This document shows positions 5,756-11,160 of a DNA stretch of 11,160 bases, piece after piece. The notes under the pieces are model-generated. The model saw only the letters and a list, made by a program, of their open reading frames with translations. It ran no database searches and had not been told where the DNA came from. The first letter of the stretch is position 1. Every line of letters begins with the position of its first letter. Location of the stretch: NCBI GenBank assembly GCA_005879205.1, contig VBLD01000017.1, positions 18,325-29,484 on the forward strand, written 5' to 3'. Source of the DNA: Deltaproteobacteria bacterium. GTDB taxonomy: Bacteria; Desulfobacterota; Binatia; DP-6. A program made the position numbers and the translations under genes.

Positions 5756-7965
5756 CCTGGACTCGCGCGGCGCTCGTCGACCTGATCGCGCCGATCGGCA
5801 CGGCCGTGGCTGCCGGCGCCGCGGTCGTCGCGACGCTGCCGCCCCACTGGCGGGCGCGCGGGGCGCCCTGGGTCCTCGGCTACGGCAAGAACGTCGAGCT
5901 CGTCGCCGTGGCGTGTGCCTTCGGGGCGGGAGCGGCGAGCCGCTGGCTGGTGACGGCGCGATCCGGTCGCTGGGCCGTCGGTGCCGTCGCCACGATCGGG
6001 TTCGCGGTGGCCGTCCGCCACGCCGACCTCCCGGCCCTCTACGCGAGCTGGCCGCAGCTCGGCCTCGTCGTCGCACTGGTCGCCGCCCTGCGGATATTCT
6101 GGCCGCGGGCCGCGGCCAGCGCGCCGGAGCGCGGCGACGACCTGCCGGCATGGCTCACCGTTCCGCTCCTCGGCGCGCTGGCGGCCGCGGCGTTCGCTCT
6201 CGGCGTCGAGTCGCTCGAGATCGACGTCTTCCATCATGGCGAGGTGCTCGCCTCGGCAGTGGATCTGCTCCAGGGCGGCCGGCCGTTCAAGACCTTCATC
6301 TGGCCGCACGGCCTGCACGACACGGGCCTCGCGGCGCTCTGGATCCTGCTGACGGGCAAGATCGGGACCTCGCCGGTGGCGCTCGCCCGGGCGACGTGCC
6401 GCGCGCTCGGCATCGTCTCGACGTACTGTCTCGGGCGCCGGCTCCTCGGCTCGCGCGCGGAGGCCCTGGTCGCGTGCGTCCCGCTCGCGCTCGCCCCGGG
6501 GCTTCTCGCCGACGACGCCCGGCGCGAGGCCGAGGCGTTCGCCATCCATCAGCTCGGCGTACTCGTGTGCGTGGCCGTCGGCTTCACGATCCTCACCGCG
6601 CGCCGGGCCCACGCCGAGCTCGCCGCCGGGATCGCGTTCGGCCTCGCCTATCTCTTCCGCATCGAGACGGGCCTCTTCGGCGCCGCCGCCGCCGTCGCCG
6701 TGCTCGGCGCGCGCGCCCTCGACCACCGGGAGCTCGGGCCGGCGCGGGCCGTGCGGGCGTCGGCCGCGCGCGTCGCAGAGCTCGTCCTCGGCATGGTGCT
6801 GGCGGTCGCCGGCGTGTCGCTCGCGGCCGGGTGGCCCGGCCGCGAATGGTTCGCGTACACGCTCGGCGAGCTCCCCCGCTACCACCGGGACGCGGTCGGC
6901 CTTCCCTTTCCGTGGCCGGTACGTGGCTGGTCATTTCCTGCCGCCGCACCGCCGGGCGTGTCGGTCGCCTGGCTCGTCTTCGTGCTCCTCCTCCTGGTCC
7001 AGGCCGTTCGGACGACGATCGTCCGCCGTGACGGCGCGCCGGCGGTCAGAGCCCGCGCCCATCAGCTCCTCTTCCTCGCGGTCTTCGCCGCGCTGGCGGT
7101 GCGCTCGTCGCTCGAGCGGAGCGATGCCCCCCACGTCCTCCAGTGGAGCGCGCTCCCGCTGGTCGCCGCGGTGATGCTCGCCGTCGCCCTCGTCCGTGAT
7201 CGGTTCGCGTGGCCGCGCCGCCACGCCGCGATCGCGGCGCTCGTCCTGCTGGGACTCGCCCACTACGGCGCGCTCGAGGTGACGGTGCCGGCCCTGCGCG
7301 GGCCCCGGGAGTCGATCGCCGCCGCAGCCTCGCACCGGCGACAGCTCGCCGAGCATCTCGCGCCGAATCTCCCCGTCGGGGCGTGCGCCGACACGACGTT
7401 CACCCCGACCGAGGCCGCCCTGAACCGCGGCTTCATCGACGACACCTGCACCATGGAGGCGCTCCTGCGCTCGCACGACGTCACCGAGCTCGTGATCGAG
7501 CACTCGGCGCCGTGGTACTACGTGCGCTTCGGGATGCGGCCCCCGACTCGCTTCTTCGCCTTCGCCCGCGCCTACACGCCAGCGCGCGAGGAGGAGCTCG
7601 TCGGTGACCTGCGCGCGCGCCACCCCCAGGCGCTCCTCCGCGTGCACGGCTACCGGGCGCTCGACCGGTTCGACGTCCCGGACGCGCTCCGCGGTCCGGT
7701 CGTCGACGCCTGGATCGGCGAGCGCCGTCGTGGCGTGGTGGCCACGCCCACGCCGCTCGGCGAGCTCTTCTTCTGGAGCGAGCCCGACGTCGGGTTGACG
7801 GCCCCTGCCGGCCGCGGCGACCTCGACGGCCCCGAATGGGCGAGCTTGCCGAGCGCCATCGCCCGGGCGGCGGCGCTCGGCCGTGCGGACCGCGCAGCGG
7901 TGTGTGCCGACGGGGCGGAGGGCCGAAGGGCCGCGCAAAACCGCCGCTCCGATGGGGGCTCCTAA
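5734..7965 (+). CDS. Polytopic GT-C-like membrane glycosyltransferase family protein
   Basis: The 743-residue integral membrane protein has roughly 13-15 hydrophobic helices between residues 12 and 515, and a soluble C-terminal part of about 225 residues. After helix 5, an acidic loop reads EIDVFHHGEVL (162-172), followed by LLQGGRPFKTFIWPHG. This arrangement (acidic/His motif, then GxPF, then HG) recurs in GT-C-fold glycosyltransferases and unassigned relatives that use lipid-linked sugars. Further family-like motifs are FRIETG (308-313) and ERSDAPH (461-467). The C-terminal domain contains MEALLRSHDVTELVIEH and YYVRFGMRPPTRFFAF, common in such proteins. The last 50 residues are Ala/Arg-rich and look unstructured. 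The start is ATG 5734; the next in-frame GTG would cut into helix 1. The start region overlaps the divergent Mpo1-like gene by 22 bases, so its promoter must lie inside that gene. Donor and acceptor cannot be named; enzymatic activity is inferred. Confidence 0.72.
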   Translation: MARGGPSSWTRAALVDLIAPIGTAVAAGAAVVATLPPHWRARGAPWVLGYGKNVELVAVACAFGAGAASRWLVTARSGRWAVGAVATIGFAVAVRHADLPALYASWPQLGLVVALVAALRIFWPRAAASAPERGDDLPAWLTVPLLGALAAAAFALGVESLEIDVFHHGEVLASAVDLLQGGRPFKTFIWPHGLHDTGLAALWILLTGKIGTSPVALARATCRALGIVSTYCLGRRLLGSRAEALVACVPLALAPGLLADDARREAEAFAIHQLGVLVCVAVGFTILTARRAHAELAAGIAFGLAYLFRIETGLFGAAAAVAVLGARALDHRELGPARAVRASAARVAELVLGMVLAVAGVSLAAGWPGREWFAYTLGELPRYHRDAVGLPFPWPVRGWSFPAAAPPGVSVAWLVFVLLLLVQAVRTTIVRRDGAPAVRARAHQLLFLAVFAALAVRSSLERSDAPHVLQWSALPLVAAVMLAVALVRDRFAWPRRHAAIAALVLLGLAHYGALEVTVPALRGPRESIAAAASHRRQLAEHLAPNLPVGACADTTFTPTEAALNRGFIDDTCTMEALLRSHDVTELVIEHSAPWYYVRFGMRPPTRFFAFARAYTPAREEELVGDLRARHPQALLRVHGYRALDRFDVPDALRGPVVDAWIGERRRGVVATPTPLGELFFWSEPDVGLTAPAGRGDLDGPEWASLPSAIARAAALGRADRAAVCADGAEGRRAAQNRRSDGGS

Positions 7966-7999
7966 GGTCCATGGCCTTCCTGGCCGATATCCCAGTTCG

Positions 8000-8007
8000 G
8001 GAGGGGG
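8000..8007 (+). promoter_or_regulatory. Ribosome binding site deciding the ATP-grasp-like start
   Basis: GGAGGGGG ends one base before the ATG at 8009; its GGAGG core is four bases from the start codon. It is the best Shine-Dalgarno sequence in the window. It favours this ATG over in-frame upstream starts at 7883 and 7952, which lie within the end of the preceding gene. Confidence 0.6.
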
Positions 8008-8008
8008 C

Positions 8009-8911
8009 ATGGCCGGCGCAAACGCCCAAAGTTTACAGATCCTGCGTTATCCGACGCTGACGCGCACCACCCCGGGTCCCGCCCCAGCAGGCCCGAACCC
8101 CCCTCCGGAGCACAAGCTTCTGGTCTGCGAGACTCAGGGGCTCGAGCACGGCCCGCACGGCATCCCGCCGTCGCGCTTCCCGGTGTTCAGCAAGCCCATC
8201 TACAACCTCCGGGGCATGGGGGTGGGGGGCAAGGTCATCCGCAGTCGCGAGGAATACGACCGGGAGCAGGTGCCCGGCCATCTCTGGATGCCGGTCCTCG
8301 CCGGCGAGCACGTGAGCAGCGACGCGGCGCTCGTCGACGGGACGCCCGTCTGGTGGCGGCACACCACCGGCCTCGCCCTGGGGGACGGGACGTTCGACCA
8401 CTGGACCGTGCGCGCCGAGCCGCTGCCCGCGATCGAGGCCTACGGCGGCGAGTGGTGCCGGCGCCACCTGACGGGGTATTCGGGGTTCGTGAACCTCGAG
8501 ACCATCGGCGGCACGATCATCGAGGGCCATCTCCGCTTCGCGGACCAGTGGGTCGACCTGTACGGGGACGGCTGGCTCGAGAGCGCCGTCGACCTTTACG
8601 CGCGCAGTCGCTGGAGCTTTGCCGACCCGGCACGGCGGACGGGATACAGCGTGGTGCTCTTCGGGACGCACGGCGTGCGCTGGGCGATCGATCCCGCCGA
8701 GGTCGACGGGCTCCGGCGCGTCGCCGGGGTGTCGAGCATCCAGATCACGTTCCACGCCGAACGGCCGCCGGCCACGCACGCGATGCCGCCGGGGGGGTTC
8801 CGACTCGCGATCGTCAACTGCTGGGACCTCGCGGTGGGCCTCCTCGTGCGCGAGCGGCTCGCGAGGATGTTCCGCGCCTCGGACGCCCCCGACACGGCGC
8901 ATCCGGGCTGA
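8009..8911 (+). CDS. Divergent ATP-grasp-like protein
   Basis: This 300-residue cytoplasmic protein belongs to no family I can name with certainty. Its centre reads like an ATP-grasp ligase. FSKPIYNLRGMGVGG (60-74) resembles the nucleotide-binding Lys and glycine-rich loop. VIRSREEYDR follows, then HLWMPVLAGEHVSSDAALVD (91-110), resembling the 'QEfIeGeeysvdv' strand pair. GFVNLETIGG-TIIEGHLRF (159-177) places Glu164, Glu172 and Arg176 where metal-binding E and ExNxR residues normally fall, with His174 replacing Asn. ATP-grasp enzymes join a carboxylate to an amine, thiol or other nucleophile through an acyl phosphate. The usual N-terminal domain is reduced to about 55 residues, partly Pro-rich (PGPAPAGPNPPP). 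About 110 residues after the core are unassigned. The gene lies 43 bases after the GT-C-like gene and eight bases before the hydrolase gene, so it is probably in an operon. The coding call is strong; the fold call is inference. Confidence 0.75.
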   Translation: MAGANAQSLQILRYPTLTRTTPGPAPAGPNPPPEHKLLVCETQGLEHGPHGIPPSRFPVFSKPIYNLRGMGVGGKVIRSREEYDREQVPGHLWMPVLAGEHVSSDAALVDGTPVWWRHTTGLALGDGTFDHWTVRAEPLPAIEAYGGEWCRRHLTGYSGFVNLETIGGTIIEGHLRFADQWVDLYGDGWLESAVDLYARSRWSFADPARRTGYSVVLFGTHGVRWAIDPAEVDGLRRVAGVSSIQITFHAERPPATHAMPPGGFRLAIVNCWDLAVGLLVRERLARMFRASDAPDTAHPG

Positions 8912-8919
8912 CGCGCGCC

Positions 8920-10923
8920 GTGAAGATCGTCACGGCGTTCCCGCGCCGGGTGCGGCGGATCGAGAACTGCTGGATCCCGCTGCCCGACGGCTGCCGGCTC
9001 GCCGCCCGCATCTGGCTCCCCGAGGACGCCGAGCGCTCGCCCGTCCCGGCCGTCGTCGAGTACATCCCGTATCGCAAGCGGGACTTCACCCGCGCCCGCG
9101 ACGAGCCGATGCACCACTACTTCGCGGGCCACGGCTACGCCTCCGTCCGCATCGACGTGCGCGGCGCGGGCGACTCGGACGGCGTGCTCACCGACGAGTA
9201 CTCGGAAGCGGAGCTGGCGGACGGCGTCGCGGCGATTGCCTGGATCGCCGCCCAGCCGTGGTGCAGCGGCGCCGTCGGCATGATCGGCAAGTCGTGGGGC
9301 GGGTTCAACGCGCTCCAGCTCGCCGCGCGGCGCCCGCCCGCGCTCCGGGCGATCATCACCGTCTGCGGCTCCGACGACCGCTACGCCGACGACGCCCACT
9401 ACATGGGCGGCTGCCTCCTGAACGAGAACCTCACCTGGGGGGCCGCGCTGCTCGGCCTCGCCGCCCTGCCGCCGGACCCGGCCCTGGTGGGCGAGCGGTG
9501 GCGCGAACTCTGGCTCACCCGTTTGGACCAGGCCGTGCTCTTCCCCGAGCTCTGGCTCCGCCATCCGCACCGCGACGCCTACTGGCGACACGGCTCGGTG
9601 TGCGAGACGCTCGACGCGATCGGGTGCCCGGTCTACGCCGTCGGCGGATGGGCCGACGCGTACACCAATGCCATTCCCCGTCTCCTCGCCGGACTCACCG
9701 CGCCGCGGAAGGGCCTGATCGGACCCTGGGCCCACGTCTACCCGCACACCGGCAGCCCGGGGCCTGCGATCGGCTTCCTCCAGGAAGCTCTCCGCTGGTG
9801 GGACCGCTGGCTCAAGGGGATCGACACCGGCGTGCTCGACGAGCCGCTCCTGCGGGTCTGGATGCAGGAGCGCGGCGAGGGCGACGGCCGCTGGGTGGCG
9901 GAGACTGCCTGGCCGTCGCCTCGCATCACGCCGACGTCCTATGCGCTCGATCCCGGACGGCTCGTCGAGACGGCCGGTCCGGAGACGCGGCTCGAGTGGC
10001 GGTCGCCCCAGTCCGTGGGACTCGCCGCCGGCGACTGGTGCGCCTTCGCCGCCGACGATGGCCCCACCGACCAGCGCGACGACGACGCCGGCTCGCTCAT
10101 CTTCGACTCGGCGCCACTCGGCGAGCGTCTGGAGATCCTCGGCGCGCCCGTCGCGGTGCTCGAGCTCGCCGTCGACCGGCCGCAGGCGTTCGTCGCGGTG
10201 CGCCTGAGCGAGGTGCTCTCCGACGGCTCCTCGACGCGCGTCACCTACGGCGTCCTGAATCTCACGCACCGGGAGAGCCACGAGCATCCCGCGCCGCTCG
10301 AGCCGGGACGACGCTACCGGGTGCAGGTGCCGCTCAACCACGTCGCGCGCGCCTTCGCCGCCGGGAGCCGGCTCCGCCTCGCCGTCTCGACCGCGTACTG
10401 GCCGCTCGTGTGGCCGTCGCCCGAGCCGGTGACGCTGACCCTGTTCACCAGCGCCAGCACCCTCGAGCTGCCGCGGCGGGTCCCGGCGCCGGAGGACGAA
10501 CGGCTGCACCCCTTCGAGGCGCCCGAGGGCGCGCCGCCGGCGCCGTACGTCGAGCTGCAGGAGAAGCGCGCCGAGCGGACGGTGGGGCGGGACGCGGCAA
10601 CGGGAGACGTCGTCTGCTCGGTGGTCAGCGAGGGTGTCGAGCTGGCGGACGCCGGCGCGGGCCGGCTGGAAGAGGTGGGTCTCGAGCTCGACCAGTCGAG
10701 CGTCCGGCGTTACCGCATCCACCCGGACGACCCGCTGGCCGCCCGGGCGGAGGTGATGCAGCGGACGGCACTGCGGCGCGGGCCGTGGGCGATCCGCGTC
10801 GAGACTCGCATGTGCATCTCGGCGACGCGGGAGGCCTTCGCGCTGCGCGCGCGGCTCGAGGCGTTCGAGGGCGACGAGCTCGTCCGGTCGCGGAGCTGGG
10901 ACGTCGGCGTCGGGCGCGATTGA
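8920..10923 (+). CDS. CocE/NonD-family alpha/beta-hydrolase (peptidase S15 type)
   Basis: The 667-residue enzyme belongs to the X-Pro dipeptidyl-peptidase (S15)/cocaine-esterase group, which cleaves esters, amides or beta-lactam-type acyl bonds. The alpha/beta-hydrolase core (about 15-310) shows the strand-turn IDVRGAGDSDG (78-88) and the nucleophile elbow MIGKSWGGFNA with Ser125. The catalytic Asp is Asp246 in VGGWADAYTNAI and the His is His272 in GPWAHVYPHTG. A helical cap lies between about 150 and 230. The C-terminal jelly-roll domain typical of the family spans about 320-540 (for example LVWPSPEPVTLTLFT). A final 100 or so residues, ending in RSRSWDVGVGRD, form an extension seen in the longer (about 670-residue) members. 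No signal peptide is visible, so it probably acts in the cytoplasm. The GTG start at 8920 lies eight bases after the ATP-grasp-like stop, which suggests translational coupling. The open frame upstream of 8920 is a shadow of that gene. The substrate is unknown. Confidence 0.92.
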   Translation: MKIVTAFPRRVRRIENCWIPLPDGCRLAARIWLPEDAERSPVPAVVEYIPYRKRDFTRARDEPMHHYFAGHGYASVRIDVRGAGDSDGVLTDEYSEAELADGVAAIAWIAAQPWCSGAVGMIGKSWGGFNALQLAARRPPALRAIITVCGSDDRYADDAHYMGGCLLNENLTWGAALLGLAALPPDPALVGERWRELWLTRLDQAVLFPELWLRHPHRDAYWRHGSVCETLDAIGCPVYAVGGWADAYTNAIPRLLAGLTAPRKGLIGPWAHVYPHTGSPGPAIGFLQEALRWWDRWLKGIDTGVLDEPLLRVWMQERGEGDGRWVAETAWPSPRITPTSYALDPGRLVETAGPETRLEWRSPQSVGLAAGDWCAFAADDGPTDQRDDDAGSLIFDSAPLGERLEILGAPVAVLELAVDRPQAFVAVRLSEVLSDGSSTRVTYGVLNLTHRESHEHPAPLEPGRRYRVQVPLNHVARAFAAGSRLRLAVSTAYWPLVWPSPEPVTLTLFTSASTLELPRRVPAPEDERLHPFEAPEGAPPAPYVELQEKRAERTVGRDAATGDVVCSVVSEGVELADAGAGRLEEVGLELDQSSVRRYRIHPDDPLAARAEVMQRTALRRGPWAIRVETRMCISATREAFALRARLEAFEGDELVRSRSWDVGVGRD

Positions 10924-10933
10924 ACGACCGGTC

Positions 10934-10975
10934 GGGCCCCGCTATCCCGGGGTTCCGGCTCGGGTCAAACCGAGC
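10934..10975 (+). terminator. Two small hairpins after the hydrolase gene
   Basis: CCCCG (10937-10941) pairs with CGGGG (10948-10952), extendable by wobble and G-C pairs. GCTCGG (10958-10963) pairs perfectly with CCGAGC (10970-10975) around a six-base loop. Neither is followed by a T-run, so they are at best non-canonical terminators for the 8009-10923 operon. Confidence 0.3.
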
Positions 10976-11070
10976 ACCGTTCGCACGGCGGCGGTGAGCG
11001 CAGCCGGAGGATCGGCAGGCGCCGAGCGGGTTCGCCACGCGACGTGTTGATCCGGGAACCGACAACCACA

Positions 11071-11160
11071 GGTTCCGTATCTCGCGCGGGCGTCGCAACC
11101 AGATCAGGTAGAGGTTTGCCAGGCCGGAGAAGAACATGAAGCCGAGCAGCCACACGAGGT
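11071..11160 (-). CDS. Possible 3' part of a membrane-protein gene running off the window
   Basis: On the minus strand the first 30 codons from the right edge read like a real membrane segment: LVWLLGFMFFSGLANLYLIW followed by basic LRRPREIR, with third positions almost all G or C. Beyond about 11070 the same frame stays open to 10625 but loses coding character and enters the antisense of the hydrolase gene. This suggests a frameshift, decay or a hidden end. Another minus frame has a stop at 10942-10944 and could supply a short C-terminus after a frame change. GGAACC and GGTTCC (11055-11060 and 11071-11076) form an inverted repeat exactly where the coding signal fades. I do not recognise the family; the segment loosely recalls a terminal helix of a small inner-membrane protein. 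Confidence 0.3.

Noticed and set aside
5756..6151. N-terminal extension of the Mpo1-like frame by about 130 codons
   Set aside because: It is antisense to the first membrane helices of the GT-C-like protein, very Arg-rich, and the DUF962 motif starts just after the ATG at 5755.
8353..8919. Upstream extension of the hydrolase frame
   Set aside because: It lies in a different frame within the ATP-grasp-like gene and is Arg-rich. The CocE-family core begins right after the GTG at 8920.
8596..10722. 708-codon minus-strand open frame
   Set aside because: It is an antisense shadow of the hydrolase and ATP-grasp-like genes caused by high GC; no motif is recognisable.
8619..10997. 792-codon plus-strand open frame
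   Set aside because: Its composition (Arg/Ala/Gly/Pro runs) is that of a frame-shifted reading of the hydrolase gene, whose own frame has catalytic motifs throughout.
10924..11160. tRNA or other structured RNA in the right-hand gap
   Set aside because: The GGTTC-like stretches lack a matching acceptor stem, anticodon arm and spacing. Only small hairpins are present.

Overview
The window is GC-rich chromosomal DNA of bacterial type, with dense coding, short gaps, strong G/C preference at third codon positions and several GTG starts. No rRNA, tRNA, CRISPR array, transposase or phage gene is visible. Multi-S1-domain proteins ending in a GTLGDLL-type tail, together with this base composition, point to a soil or sediment lineage of the former Deltaproteobacteria (Myxococcota, Desulfobacterota or Binatota-like). 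That assignment is an inference; no taxonomic marker is present.

Left part (1-3054). The window opens inside a plus-strand gene for an S1-domain RNA-binding protein. Six bases after its stop, a minus-strand VOC/glyoxalase-like gene converges on it. A 204-base gap with strong palindromes separates the VOC gene from a divergent gene fusing an O6-alkylguanine-DNA alkyltransferase to an AlkA-type 3-methyladenine glycosylase. This one-polypeptide alkylation-repair protein keeps the key residues of both halves.

Middle part (3066-7965). A small AraC-family regulator, apparently with a leaderless promoter, is followed by a FAD-dependent amine-oxidase/UDP-galactopyranose-mutase-like flavoprotein. A minus-strand Mpo1-like (DUF962) membrane protein lies between this flavoprotein and a large polytopic GT-C-like membrane protein, and overlaps both on the opposite strand: 102 bases at its 3' end and 22 bases at its 5' end. 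The flavoprotein and the GT-C-like protein would fit surface-glycan or lipid work, but no substrate can be read from the sequence.

Right part (8009-10923). Two closely spaced plus-strand genes encode a protein that I read as a reduced, divergent ATP-grasp ligase and a CocE/NonD-type alpha/beta-hydrolase with an intact Ser-Asp-His triad. With 8 bases between them they look co-transcribed, possibly together with the GT-C-like gene 43 bases upstream. A bond-forming and a bond-breaking enzyme side by side is the best candidate here for an undescribed pathway, but this rests on motif reading alone. The last 237 bases hold two small hairpins and what looks like part of a minus-strand membrane-protein gene running off the window.
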